A stretch of DNA of 64,000 nt from Lysinibacillus sp. ZYM-1. Its GTDB lineage: Bacteria > Bacillota > Bacilli > Bacillales_A > Planococcaceae. Where the stretch lies: assembly GCF_001308875.1 (NCBI RefSeq), contig NZ_KQ465114.1, positions 106,386 through 170,385 of the forward strand, given 5' to 3'. Made by a program: the position numbers and the translations under genes. The notes under the pieces were generated by a model. The model ran no database searches, was not told where the DNA came from, and saw only the letters and a list, made by a program, of their open reading frames with translations. Below are positions 17,470 to 26,309 of the stretch, in pieces. Numbering within the stretch: position 1 is the stretch's first letter; every line of letters starts with the position of its first letter.

Positions 17470-18333
17470 TTAGAATGTAATAACAGCTTGTCTACTACGT
17501 TCAAGCTTAGCAATAATTTCTTTCCCTGTTTCATCCCATTTAATCATTCGATAATAAGCATCATGGTAGAAAATAAAGCCATAGTTGTTGGTAAGAGCTT
17601 CTTTCATAAGACCCTCTTTGGCAAATACACTTGTCATTGGATAATCATCATATGCTAAAACCCATAATGGATTTTGATGGGCATGGGTAGGCATTATGTC
17701 TGCCATATGCAATAATACTTCACCATTTTGAGTGAGTTTGATTACGGCATGTCCCTCACTATGACCACCAGTATGAATCATTTCAATTCCTGGTGCTACT
17801 TCCAACGTACCTTCATAAGTTTCAACTAAGTGCTGTACAGGCTCCCAATTCTCTTTCCAGTACGTATTTTTCGAGCGAATATTCGGGTTACGCATTTCAT
17901 CCCATTCGATTTTTGTGACGAAAATTTTAGCATTTGGGAAAGTAGGCACAAGCACTTCATCTTCCCACTGTGTTAAACCACCAGCATGATCAAAATGTAA
18001 ATGCGTCATTAACACCGCATCAATATCCGCTGTCGTTAACCCTAGCTCTTGTAAGCTATCCGCTAACGAAGATTCCTCTGTTACACCAAAGTTTCGTAGC
18101 TGTTTTTCATTTAGTTTGTTAAATCCAACACCCGTATCGATAAGATAATTTTTGCCCTCATATTGAATAAGAGTTGGTTCTGTTGGCAATTCAATTTGAT
18201 TTTTTTCGTTGACCGGATATTTACGAGACCAAAGTGGTTTCGGTACAACACCAAACATCGCACCACCATCTAGGCACGTAACACCCCCGTTTAGCCATGA
18301 TAATGACATATTGTGAAACTGTAACTGATCCAT
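17470..18333 (-). CDS. ytnP: Metallo-beta-lactamase-fold hydrolase YtnP
   Basis: This MBL-fold protein of 287 residues carries the zinc motif HLHFDHAGG (about residue 112), a further ligand in [11 protein letters not shown] (about 191) and [12 protein letters not shown]. subtilis YtnP is a lactonase-like enzyme reported to degrade signalling lactones of other bacteria, and this is the syntenic gene beside trmB. The ATG has GGGGG upstream. The substrate in this organism is unknown. The gene is followed by a terminator and preceded by trmB with a gap of only 11 nt, so the two probably share a transcript. Confidence 0.9.
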   Translation of the reverse strand: MDQLQFHNMSLSWLNGGVTCLDGGAMFGVVPKPLWSRKYPVNEKNQIELPTEPTLIQYEGKNYLIDTGVGFNKLNEKQLRNFGVTEESSLADSLQELGLTTADIDAVLMTHLHFDHAGGLTQWEDEVLVPTFPNAKIFVTKIEWDEMRNPNIRSKNTYWKENWEPVQHLVETYEGTLEVAPGIEMIHTGGHSEGHAVIKLTQNGEVLLHMADIMPTHAHQNPLWVLAYDDYPMTSVFAKEGLMKEALTNNYGFIFYHDAYYRMIKWDETGKEIIAKLERSRQAVITF

Positions 18334-18344
18334 CCATATTCCCC

Positions 18345-18995
18345 CTACAATTTAGTGATAAATTGCGACTCTAATCGATAAATCGGCTGCCCTTTCGCAG
18401 AAAATTTCTGCTCATATTCAGTCATCACATTATCCTCTGGCATGTTTGCATGTAGGTCGAGTGATACATACTTTAGTAACATACCATATTCAGATATACT
18501 GATTAATGAAAACTCGAACAAACCACGGTTATCCGTTTTAAAATGGACTTCCCCATTATCCACCAAAATCGACTCATATAATTTCAAAAAATCCCCATGC
18601 GTCAAACGTCTTTTTGCATGACGTGTTTTTGGCCAAGGATCTGAGAAATTCAGGTATACACGTGCTACATCATTTTTGATAAAAAATTTATTTAAATCTG
18701 CGCCATTTACTTTAAGTAAGCGTAAATTCGCTGGAGATTTTGCTTCTAGCACTTTCTCTAATGCACAAACAATTACACTATCATAAAGCTCAATGCCAAT
18801 ATAATTGATATCTGGATTTTGCAAAGCCATTCCTGTTACAAATTGTCCCTTTCCTGTTCCTACCTCAATGTGGACTGGGTTGTCATTTCCGAATACAGCT
18901 TGCCAATTTCCTTTAAAGTCTTCAGGATTGGAAACGATTATCTCTGGATGATTTGTAATCATTTCCTCCGCCCAAGGCTTATTTCTTAATCTCAC
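18345..18995 (-). CDS. trmB: tRNA (guanine-N7)-methyltransferase
   Basis: The enzyme uses S-adenosylmethionine to methylate G46 of tRNA. It has 216 residues and starts at GTG behind AGGA. The SAM-binding [17 protein letters not shown] (about residue 38), [17 protein letters not shown] (about 117) and the ending [16 protein letters not shown] are diagnostic for TrmB. It lies just upstream of ytnP, as in B. subtilis. Confidence 0.96.
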   Translation of the reverse strand: MRLRNKPWAEEMITNHPEIIVSNPEDFKGNWQAVFGNDNPVHIEVGTGKGQFVTGMALQNPDINYIGIELYDSVIVCALEKVLEAKSPANLRLLKVNGADLNKFFIKNDVARVYLNFSDPWPKTRHAKRRLTHGDFLKLYESILVDNGEVHFKTDNRGLFEFSLISISEYGMLLKYVSLDLHANMPEDNVMTEYEQKFSAKGQPIYRLESQFITKL

Positions 18996-19088
18996 TGTTG
19001 TTCCTCATTTCTTTCTTATAAAATTATTGATTTTTTTATAGTATATCGTATTCCACTTTAATTCGCTTAAAATTATTGCGCAATGATA

Positions 19089-20027
19089 TTATTTAGAACT
19101 CTTTGTCATAATGTTCCATGCATTCTGTTGCACTGTACAGTGAATAGTAGACCCCTGCTGGACACTTCCACTATAATTTCCATCCATATGACAATCAATC
19201 TTATCATCATTCACAATAATATCGAAGTGTTGTCCTTGTAAAAAAGTAATCTCCTTAAATTTCGTATGCTTTTCGAAAAAAACAGTAACAAAAACAAGTA
19301 ATAATTTTATACGTGAAATATCATGCACAATCGTAATATCTACTCGGCCATCATCTGCTTTTGCAGCAGGTGATATTTTCATGCCTCCGCCAAAATAAGG
19401 CTGATTGCACATCGCTACAAACCATGCCCGTTGAAATTGCCATTCTTCTTCATCGGAACGTATCGTTACGTTAAAACAATCAAAGCTAAATAAGCCTCTA
19501 ATGACAGCAATGGCATATGATAGTTTACCCAGACCTATTTTATTGAGGTAAAATTTAAGGCGAGATGTATTAATTGATTTTGTTACATAAGCATCAAAGC
19601 CTATGCCCGCATTATTGACAAAGATTTCATCCCGCCTATTGCCGAGCTGAACTTTCCCTGCATCTATCTTTGCATTTGCCATTGCAGCAGTCATTACATA
19701 GTCCTCGATTTGCTGAGCATTATGAAATGTGGGAAAATAGCGTGCAAAATCGTTTCCAGAGCCAGCACGAACAACCCCAACTATTATGAGTTCATTATGT
19801 ACAACACCACTAAACACCTCATGGATGGTGCCATCCCCTCCAACAACTATAAGTAAGTTTTTATCCTGCTGTTGCTGTGCCCATTGTTTGGCGATTTCCT
19901 GTCCATGTTCTTCATATTCCGTAAAAGCTACTTGATAGTCTATGGTTAGTTGCTTTTGAAGCTGACGCCAAACCTTCTTACCTTTACCATTTCCTGCAGC
20001 TTCATTGACAATAAATAGAATCTGCAT
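19089..20027 (-). CDS. ytlR: Diacylglycerol kinase-family lipid kinase (YtlR-like)
   Basis: The start is the ATG at 20027 with GAGGA upstream, giving 312 residues and a normal MQILFIVNEAAGNGKGKK beginning. The catalytic-domain signature VVGGDGTIHEV (GGDGT at 63-67), GSGNDFAR (about 90) and a C-terminal lipid-kinase fold with DGNYSGS identify the DAGK/sphingosine-kinase-like family. DgkB is the main diacylglycerol kinase in Bacillus; this is a second family member, matching YtlR by position. The lipid substrate is not shown. It starts two nt before the upstream gene's stop codon ends, so the pair is translationally coupled. Confidence 0.88.
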   Translation of the reverse strand: MQILFIVNEAAGNGKGKKVWRQLQKQLTIDYQVAFTEYEEHGQEIAKQWAQQQQDKNLLIVVGGDGTIHEVFSGVVHNELIIVGVVRAGSGNDFARYFPTFHNAQQIEDYVMTAAMANAKIDAGKVQLGNRRDEIFVNNAGIGFDAYVTKSINTSRLKFYLNKIGLGKLSYAIAVIRGLFSFDCFNVTIRSDEEEWQFQRAWFVAMCNQPYFGGGMKISPAAKADDGRVDITIVHDISRIKLLLVFVTVFFEKHTKFKEITFLQGQHFDIIVNDDKIDCHMDGNYSGSVQQGSTIHCTVQQNAWNIMTKSSK

Positions 20028-20029
20028 GC

Positions 20030-21034
20030 TTAGTCCTCTGTTGATTGTGAAGTCGGCTGCCAAATATCTCGATTAAAGGAGGTTGTTTGCACAGTATTTA
20101 AAATCGTCTGAGCCGCACGTATTTGCATATGCTTCATTGGAGAGGAAACCTTTCGCAAATGCTCCATCCATTCTCCGTAATTTCGGCGATCAACAAAACG
20201 AACTCCATATGGTGAACCAGGATAATCAAAATAACCATTACGAGTTAATACAACCTTGCTAATAGGCATATCTATATTTTCTTGTTTAAATAATTGTGAC
20301 AGTACTGACTCCATACGGCCTAAGTTTATTGTTGGATTCAGAACTTTAGAGTCCTTTGTTCCCACTTTTTTTATCCAAAAGCGATCACTGCCACCAACAT
20401 ATACAGCTTGATTATCAGCCTCCAAAACCGTAATACAAATACACTCCGTTGGTGACATCAACACTACATCAAGCTCAATAGGTGCTTTTCTTATTTGTAG
20501 AATAGGATAATAAAATAATAAGTAATTATCTGGTAACGTTTGTAATAACGTACGTAGTAAAGAGTCACGCATGAAGCGAGGATCTACATATGATTTTTCA
20601 CGTAATGTTGAACTTGCCCATTTCATTTGAAAGTGGAAGAATTGATCAATAAACATTCGTTTCAGCTCATGGATAGATTGAGGTGCATACACAATCTTAG
20701 GTTCAAATGTTAATGTTGTTTCTTCTTCTGGGATGCTATCCTCATCACTTATAAGCTCGTTTGATATTTCGATGTCTTCAACATTTTCTACTGTTTCTTT
20801 TTGTCGTCCAGCAAATATTTTTTTAATGAAGGAAAATCGTTCTTTTTCCTCTAAAGTATCCACTTCTGTCTCATTGTGAATATGTTGCCACTCGCTTATA
20901 TCTTCTCCCAATTCCCATTGACGCTTAATGCGTTCCCATTGGCCTTTCTTCAAGCGCACAAATTGTGTAGGATATCTAGCTAAATCAATTTGATAACGTG
21001 AAATATAATCTTGTATTTTCACTAATTGTGCCAA
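20030..21034 (-). CDS. NERD-like nuclease-related protein of unknown function (YtlQ position)
   Basis: A TTG at 21034 with AGGAG eight nt upstream is the best start (334 residues). A GTG at 21043 overlaps that ribosome site. The N-terminal third is charged and acidic (EDIEISNELISDEDSIPEEE). The C-terminal part (about 140-310) has alternating strands, LYYPILQIRKAPIELDVVLMSPTE and VYVGGSDRFWIK, reminiscent of NERD/PD-(D/E)xK domains that process DNA. I do not see a full set of nuclease residues with certainty. It is coupled to the YtlR-like kinase. Confidence 0.7.
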   Translation of the reverse strand: MAQLVKIQDYISRYQIDLARYPTQFVRLKKGQWERIKRQWELGEDISEWQHIHNETEVDTLEEKERFSFIKKIFAGRQKETVENVEDIEISNELISDEDSIPEEETTLTFEPKIVYAPQSIHELKRMFIDQFFHFQMKWASSTLREKSYVDPRFMRDSLLRTLLQTLPDNYLLFYYPILQIRKAPIELDVVLMSPTECICITVLEADNQAVYVGGSDRFWIKKVGTKDSKVLNPTINLGRMESVLSQLFKQENIDMPISKVVLTRNGYFDYPGSPYGVRFVDRRNYGEWMEHLRKVSSPMKHMQIRAAQTILNTVQTTSFNRDIWQPTSQSTED

Positions 21035-21043
21035 TGTTATCAC

Positions 21044-21351
21044 TCCTATCTTACGAGCATGCTATTTTCATATATGTAAAACTTGTCATCTTTTCTATTT
21101 TACATGACGTATCATAAGAAAACATCCATTTTTATCCCTATAAATGTAGTCAATATGCCTCTGTTCGATAAGAATTTATGAGAATAGTCGTAGAATCCTC
21201 TCCACGGATCAACTGCACAATGATGAATAACTATGACCAATCAATATCAAAGCAGGACTACAATCAAATAAGCTTCCTACTTATTTTGTCATCAAAAAAA
21301 CCCAACAAACAATTTTTTCAATCATTTGTTGGGTTTCTTTTTTCATATTTT
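21044..21351. terminator. Intergenic region with bidirectional-type hairpin at 21298-21336
   Basis: Arms aaacccaacaaa (21298-21309) and tttgttgggttt (21325-21336) form a 12-bp stem, with A and T tracts on both sides, directly after the gntP-type permease gene. The rest of the gap holds only the presumed promoter of the NERD-like gene; I see no coding sequence. Confidence 0.8.
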
Positions 21352-22674
21352 TTAAATGCCTAAACCAAACGAGAATAAAATAACGGCTAATATTACCCCA
21401 AGTGCCGGTACTATAACTGTTAAGGCTCCAAATGCAGGGTATGCATCTTTATGTGTTTCTCCACAGATGGATCGAATGGTTGTTACCACATATCCACCTT
21501 GTGGAAGCGAGTCCAGTGACCCAGAGGAAATTGCAACTGTTCGATGCAATGCTTCTGGATTGACACCTAAATCTAAATAATGCGGTGCTAATAGTGGTAA
21601 TGCAATAGCTTGTCCTCCAGAGGAAGAGCCTGTTAATCCAGCAATTACGGCTACTGCAAGTGCGCCACCTACTAATGGACTTCCTGGAATATCTGTCATA
21701 AACTTCACAGCAGATTCAAATGCAGGTGTTGCTTTTACGACTCCACCAAAACCAACAACCGCAGCTGTATTAGCAATAGCAATAATCGCTCCCATTGCCC
21801 CTTCTCCTACTGCTCCACCAAAGTTTTGGAAGAACTTTCTGTTGATGAGGTAACTTGCTAATATACCTCCCGTTAACGCAATAATCAATGCTGAGGTCCC
21901 TAATGAATTATGAAAAACAAATGAAATAATCAAAACAACCAGCAACGGAACAATACTTAAAATTGGGTTTGGTAAATCTGTTCGCGATGATGTAAATACA
22001 TCTGTCTCTCTACTGACAAATCGTTCTCCATTTGCCAAAGCTTTGTTGATCATCTTTTTCAGCCACCAGTAACCAAAAATAATCATAAATATAGCCACGA
22101 TTAAACTAACTTCCCCTCCGGCATATGGTGATGTGCCTAAAAATTCAATTGGAATCCAGTTTTGAATTTCAGGAGAACCTGCAGAAGTCATCGTAAAGGT
22201 TGTTGAACCAAAACCAAGCGCTGCTGGAATAAAACGTCTTGGTAAATTTGCCTGTTTAAATAGGCTAAGTGCCATTGGATAAACAGAGAATGCTACAACA
22301 AACAAGCTCACGCCGCCATAAGTTAAAACGGCACAGGCAACCACAATCGCTAATGCAGCTTGTTTCATCCCAATTTTATTGACAATCCATTGCGAAACAC
22401 TGTCTGCTGCACCACTATCTTCCATTACCTTACCAAATATAGCCCCTGTTAAGAACATTAAATACCAGGATGCAATAAAGCCTGTGAAACCTGACATGTA
22501 ATTTGTTAAAAAGTTTGCAGCATCCTTTTCTGCAAGCTGCGGGAAAAGCGGAAGCCCATTTAATAGCCCTACAAGCAATGCTGTTATAGGTGCAGCAATG
22601 AGGAGGTTCATACCTCTCATTGTTAAATATATTAATAGTGCCAATCCGCCGAATAACCCAATCATTCCTAACAT
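21352..22674 (-). CDS. GntP-family permease
   Basis: The true start is the ATG at 22674 behind GGGGGG; it gives 440 residues and a clean first membrane helix (MLGMIGLFGGLALLIYLTM). About 12 hydrophobic segments and the family segment GLTGSSSGGQAIALPLLAPHYL (split here as GLTGSSSGGQ) mark the gluconate:H+ symporter family, whose members take up gluconate and other hydroxy acids such as sulfonated or branched sugar acids. It lies 67 nt downstream of a HisD paralogue in one operon with a LacI operator, so the substrate is probably a small hydroxylated acid or polyol oxidised by that dehydrogenase. Confidence 0.88.
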   Translation of the reverse strand: MLGMIGLFGGLALLIYLTMRGMNLLIAAPITALLVGLLNGLPLFPQLAEKDAANFLTNYMSGFTGFIASWYLMFLTGAIFGKVMEDSGAADSVSQWIVNKIGMKQAALAIVVACAVLTYGGVSLFVVAFSVYPMALSLFKQANLPRRFIPAALGFGSTTFTMTSAGSPEIQNWIPIEFLGTSPYAGGEVSLIVAIFMIIFGYWWLKKMINKALANGERFVSRETDVFTSSRTDLPNPILSIVPLLVVLIISFVFHNSLGTSALIIALTGGILASYLINRKFFQNFGGAVGEGAMGAIIAIANTAAVVGFGGVVKATPAFESAVKFMTDIPGSPLVGGALAVAVIAGLTGSSSGGQAIALPLLAPHYLDLGVNPEALHRTVAISSGSLDSLPQGGYVVTTIRSICGETHKDAYPAFGALTVIVPALGVILAVILFSFGLGI

Positions 22675-22741
22675 TGTTCCCCCCAATTCCCCTTTTTGTG
22701 CAATTATGATTCTCACTTATTCGCCGTAGTCAGATTTAGAA

Positions 22742-24025
22742 TTAATCATTCTTTTTTCCGTATCTTCTCACACGTAGAAGGGCTTGCTCTGCATGTCCTG
22801 CAAAGTTTTCTAACTGACATAGACGTGCAGCATATTCCCCAATGTAAGCACTTGCCTCTGGTGTTACTTTTTGATAAGTTACAGTCTTAATGAATTTCCC
22901 TACCCATAATCCACCTGTATAACGAGCAGCGCCCTTAGTTGGTAACGTATGATTTGTGCCAATTACTTTGACACCATAAGCAACATTCGTCTCAGGCCCT
23001 AAAAATAAACAACCATAATTCGTCATATGCTTAAGGAAATAATTTGGGTCTTCCGTTAATATCTCTACATGTTCAAAAGCAAGACGATCTGCTTCGATTC
23101 TAGCTTCCTCAATTGAATCTACTAGAAGAACCTGACCATACTCTTCCCAAGAAACACGTGCAACATCAGCCGTTGGTAACGTTTGCAATTGACGTTCAAT
23201 TTCTTTGACTGTTTCTTCTGCTAGTTTTTCAGATGTTGTAATAAGCGCTCCAGGTGAAGTTGGTCCGTGCTCCCCTTGACCAAGAAGGTCCGTAGCGATT
23301 ATTTCAGCATCTGCCGTATGGTCTGCAACTACTAAAGTCTCTGTTGGACCAGCAAACAAATCAATTCCTACACGACCATACAATTGTCTTTTTGCTTCGG
23401 CAACGAAAGCATTCCCAGGTCCCACAATCATGTCTACAGATTCGATCGTTTCTGTACCAATGGCCATTGCTCCCATTGCTTGAATTCCGCCTAGAAGGTA
23501 AATCTCATCTGCACCTGCTAATGACATTGCTGCAATTGTGGCATGTGGAATCTCTCCGTTAATAGGAGGTGTACAGGCAATTACTCGTTTTACACCCGCC
23601 ACTTTAGCTGTTAATACGCTCATATGTGCCGATGCCACCATTGGATAACGACCACCAGGTATGTAGCAACCAACACTGTTCACAGGAATATTCTTATGAC
23701 CCAAAATCACACCTGGAATATTTTCTACTTCCACATCATGTAACGAAGCTAGTTGTGCCTCTGCAAATTCACGAATGTTCTTTTGTGCGAATTTAATATC
23801 CTCAATGACGTCACTTGGAACTTTGGATACGATTTCATTTATTTGTTCTTCAGTTAAGCGAAACGATTCTGGAGACCACTTATCGAATTTTTCTGACAGT
23901 TCCAGAACTGCTTGATCTCCTCTAGTTTCTATATCCTTAATGGCTTCTGACACAATTTGAGAAACCTTGGAATCATTTGCACTTACTTCTTCTTTTGATT
24001 TTCCAGTTTTTAATACTTTAACCAT
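22742..24025 (-). CDS. Histidinol dehydrogenase paralogue (NAD-dependent alcohol oxidase family)
   Basis: The protein has 427 residues and the full HisD fold. Aligned HisD catalytic and zinc residues are Gln250 and His253 ([12 protein letters not shown]), the acid-base pair Glu-His in AFEHVEI (about 319), GTNHTLPT (about 356) and His411 (NFAGHAEQ). In E. coli HisD zinc is bound by Gln259, His262, Asp360 and His419; here the Asp position is Val352 (AYGVKVIG, codon gtc). There are no other his genes nearby. With a GntP permease and a LacI repressor it is more likely a catabolic dehydrogenase; HisD relatives such as HpsN oxidise sulfopropanediol. It should not be annotated as histidine biosynthesis. 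Confidence 0.85.
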   Translation of the reverse strand: MVKVLKTGKSKEEVSANDSKVSQIVSEAIKDIETRGDQAVLELSEKFDKWSPESFRLTEEQINEIVSKVPSDVIEDIKFAQKNIREFAEAQLASLHDVEVENIPGVILGHKNIPVNSVGCYIPGGRYPMVASAHMSVLTAKVAGVKRVIACTPPINGEIPHATIAAMSLAGADEIYLLGGIQAMGAMAIGTETIESVDMIVGPGNAFVAEAKRQLYGRVGIDLFAGPTETLVVADHTADAEIIATDLLGQGEHGPTSPGALITTSEKLAEETVKEIERQLQTLPTADVARVSWEEYGQVLLVDSIEEARIEADRLAFEHVEILTEDPNYFLKHMTNYGCLFLGPETNVAYGVKVIGTNHTLPTKGAARYTGGLWVGKFIKTVTYQKVTPEASAYIGEYAARLCQLENFAGHAEQALLRVRRYGKKND

Positions 24026-24055
24026 TGTTATTTCCCCTTTTTGTTTAGATTTTTA

Positions 24056-24117
24056 TTTTTGCATACGTATGCAAAAAATATATAAGTAAGATTATTCGAA
24101 ATATAAAAAGTTGTCAA
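24056..24117 (-). promoter_or_regulatory. Promoter and LacI-type operator of the hisD-like/gntP operon
   Basis: On the minus strand a perfect -35 TTGACA (24117-24112) is 17 nt from TAATCT (24094-24089). About 11 nt beyond the -10 is a perfect 22-bp palindrome (24056-24077) with half-site tttttgcatac and a central CG, the classic shape of a LacI-family operator. It ends about 30 nt before the hisD-like start codon, where a bound repressor would block transcription start or elongation. The adjacent LacI-family protein is the obvious ligand. Confidence 0.85.
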
Positions 24118-24290
24118 CATAAATTTATTTAGAATTTTTTTCACCGTAACTCATTAGAAAATAATTAAAGCACCACGCCATTTCTTATAAGATGCACATA
24201 CAAATTCTGTATACATCTTATTTTGATATAGCATGATGCTTATATTGTTGGCTTGAAAAGCTCTTCCTTCTATCTTTATTACCTACTACA

Positions 24291-25277
24291 TTAGGTTGTT
24301 CTTCGCAAAATAAGGGCTCCGTCAATTTCAAGATTTCTAGCTTCACCTGAATATTCCTCTATTTCATTTAGCAAATATTTGACGGTCTCTTCAACCATTT
24401 CTGTAATCGGTTGTTCCCATGTTGTCAAATTGTATGTTGGCCAAGCTGCCATCTCAATATTATCAAAGCCGATCACTTTCGTCTCATTTGGAATAGCAAT
24501 TTCGTACTCCTTTAATGCATCTACTACCCCTAGCGCCATGATATCATTTGCCACAAAAAACGCATCTGGTAATTGCTTTTCTGCTATAATTTGCCGAGTG
24601 ATATTATATCCGCCTTCATATGTGTAATCAGAACTATATTTCTGATAAAGCACTTTATTTCCCTGCAAAATAGCACTAAATCCCTTTTCTCGTTCTCTAC
24701 TTGTAGATGTATTTTCATTCCCTGAAATATAGACCATCTTTGTGCAACCCAAACTTAAAAGATATTCTGCAATCTTTTTACTTGCCTCAAGGTTGTTACA
24801 ACATACTGAATAAAATTTGTTATTCTCTAGTTTTCGATTAAACAATACTAACGGTATTCGATAATTTATGAAATCTTCTGTTACCGACAAAGAAAGCGAT
24901 GCATCGGTAATAACAACTCCAGCCACATTATAATTCAATAATATTTCGATATCTTCTTTTTGGATTTCATCATTATTGGTATAAACAAATAAAACACTGT
25001 AGCCATGTTTTTTAAAGGAGGTCGTAAATAGCTTTAACACTTGAGGGTAAAATGGATTTTGAACGCCCTTCATTACTAAGCCAATTATTTTTGTTTGGTT
25101 TGTAATCAAACTTCGTGCAAATTCATTTGGTCTATAGCCAAGCTCATGTGCTGCTGCTAAAACCTTTTCTCTTGTTTTTGCCGATACAGACGCACCTTCA
25201 AAATAAACTCTTGATACTGAAGATTGTGAAACACCAGCCAATTTTGCTACATCCTTGGCAGTAACTCCTTGTTTCAT
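24291..25277 (-). CDS. LacI-family transcriptional regulator
   Basis: The start is taken at ATG 25277 (11 nt after GAGG), giving 328 residues; ATG 25286 is also possible. An N-terminal helix-turn-helix (VTAKDVAKLAGVSQSSVSRV) and hinge (ELGYRPNEFARSL) are followed by a periplasmic-binding-type effector domain with DNIEMAAWPTYNLTTW. The gene lies upstream of, and in line with, the hisD-like/gntP operon, which carries a perfect LacI-type operator. It is therefore the likely local repressor, relieved by the substrate or a product. The effector is unknown. Confidence 0.88.
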   Translation of the reverse strand: MKQGVTAKDVAKLAGVSQSSVSRVYFEGASVSAKTREKVLAAAHELGYRPNEFARSLITNQTKIIGLVMKGVQNPFYPQVLKLFTTSFKKHGYSVLFVYTNNDEIQKEDIEILLNYNVAGVVITDASLSLSVTEDFINYRIPLVLFNRKLENNKFYSVCCNNLEASKKIAEYLLSLGCTKMVYISGNENTSTSREREKGFSAILQGNKVLYQKYSSDYTYEGGYNITRQIIAEKQLPDAFFVANDIMALGVVDALKEYEIAIPNETKVIGFDNIEMAAWPTYNLTTWEQPITEMVEETVKYLLNEIEEYSGEARNLEIDGALILRRTT

Positions 25278-25375
25278 GATGTACATAACCTCTTTCGATC
25301 CATATTTCATTACAACAAATGAATGGATGACGTCCTTTTCAATGAGTCATCGTTAAAAAATATTCTCATAAAAAA

Positions 25376-25415
25376 ACTACCTTAGAACTTGTATGGAAAG
25401 CAAGTCCCAGGTAGT
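25376..25415 (-). terminator. Terminator of the pepV-dat operon
   Basis: On the minus strand actacctgggacttg pairs with caagttctaaggtagt around a 9-nt loop, followed by TTTTTTT. It begins 16 nt after the dat stop. Confidence 0.88.
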
Positions 25416-25430
25416 CTATTCATTCATTTG

Positions 25431-26282
25431 TTAGGCATCTACAGAAATCGGTAATTTTGCCTCAAATGCTTGCTGTAATTGACGAGTCCATTCACCAGGA
25501 ACCCCAGCACCAATTTGGTTGCCGTCAACATCAATTACTGGCGTAACTTCAGAAGATACAGATGATACAATGATTTCATCCATTGTTAGTAGATCTGCCT
25601 TCGTCATCGGCTCTTCGATCACTGGTAAATTAATTTCCTCCGCACATTTTAAAATCACCTGACGTGTAATACCATTTAAGATGAAATTATTAGCTGGATG
25701 TGTATAAAGTTTCCCGTCTTTAATTCCATAAACATTTGCTGAAGAGCATTCTGTCACGGTATCTCCACGATGTAAAATGGCTTCATAGCAGCCTTTTTCA
25801 GCAGCCTCTTGTTTTGCTAAAACTGCTCCTAGTAAGTTTAATGATTTGATATCACAACGTAACCAACGAATATCCTCCACAAAAGTGGCTTTTACACCTT
25901 TTTCAAAGTTTTCATATGCACGTTCACCCGCTTTTACATTGCCAGTTAATACAGCTGCAACACTTGCATCTGGGAAAACGTGATTTCGCGAATTAGCCCC
26001 ACGAGTGATTTGGAAATAAACATGTCCTGTATCCAAATTATTTTTTTCAATTAGTTCATGTAATAATTTGTGTAAAACGTCTTTTGTATAAGGAATAACA
26101 AGACGAATTTTTTCGGCACTCGCATAGAAACGATCAATGTGCTCTTGTGCTGTAAACATATTTCCATTATAAACTTTGATTACTTCATAAATGCCATCAC
26201 CAAACTGATAGCCTCTATCTTCAGGTGAAACTGCAATAGATCCTTCTTCAACAATTTGATCATTCCATAATGAATATGCCAT
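25431..26282 (-). CDS. dat: D-amino-acid transaminase
   Basis: This PLP-dependent class IV aminotransferase interconverts D-alanine and 2-oxoglutarate with pyruvate and D-glutamate, supplying D-amino acids for the cell wall. It has 283 residues; MAYSLWNDQIVEEGSIAVSP, EDRGYQFGDGIYEVIK and the lysine region RCDIKSLNLLGAVLAKQ (PLP lysine near residue 146) match the Bacillus sphaericus enzyme almost throughout, as I recall it. AAAGGA precedes the ATG. It lies 27 nt after pepV, so the two are probably cotranscribed, which would link dipeptide breakdown to D-amino-acid metabolism. Confidence 0.96.
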   Translation of the reverse strand: MAYSLWNDQIVEEGSIAVSPEDRGYQFGDGIYEVIKVYNGNMFTAQEHIDRFYASAEKIRLVIPYTKDVLHKLLHELIEKNNLDTGHVYFQITRGANSRNHVFPDASVAAVLTGNVKAGERAYENFEKGVKATFVEDIRWLRCDIKSLNLLGAVLAKQEAAEKGCYEAILHRGDTVTECSSANVYGIKDGKLYTHPANNFILNGITRQVILKCAEEINLPVIEEPMTKADLLTMDEIIVSSVSSEVTPVIDVDGNQIGAGVPGEWTRQLQQAFEAKLPISVDA

Positions 26283-26309
26283 TTTTCGTTCATCCTTTTC
26301 GTCTTTAAG

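Noticed and set aside
22742..24025. Annotation as hisD of histidine biosynthesis
   Set aside because: No other his genes are near, it is coupled to a permease and LacI regulator, and one zinc ligand differs.
24056..24077. Palindrome considered as a terminator
   Set aside because: It lies downstream of a consensus promoter and upstream of the hisD-like start, has a central CG and a 12-bp core without a loop, so an operator is the better reading.
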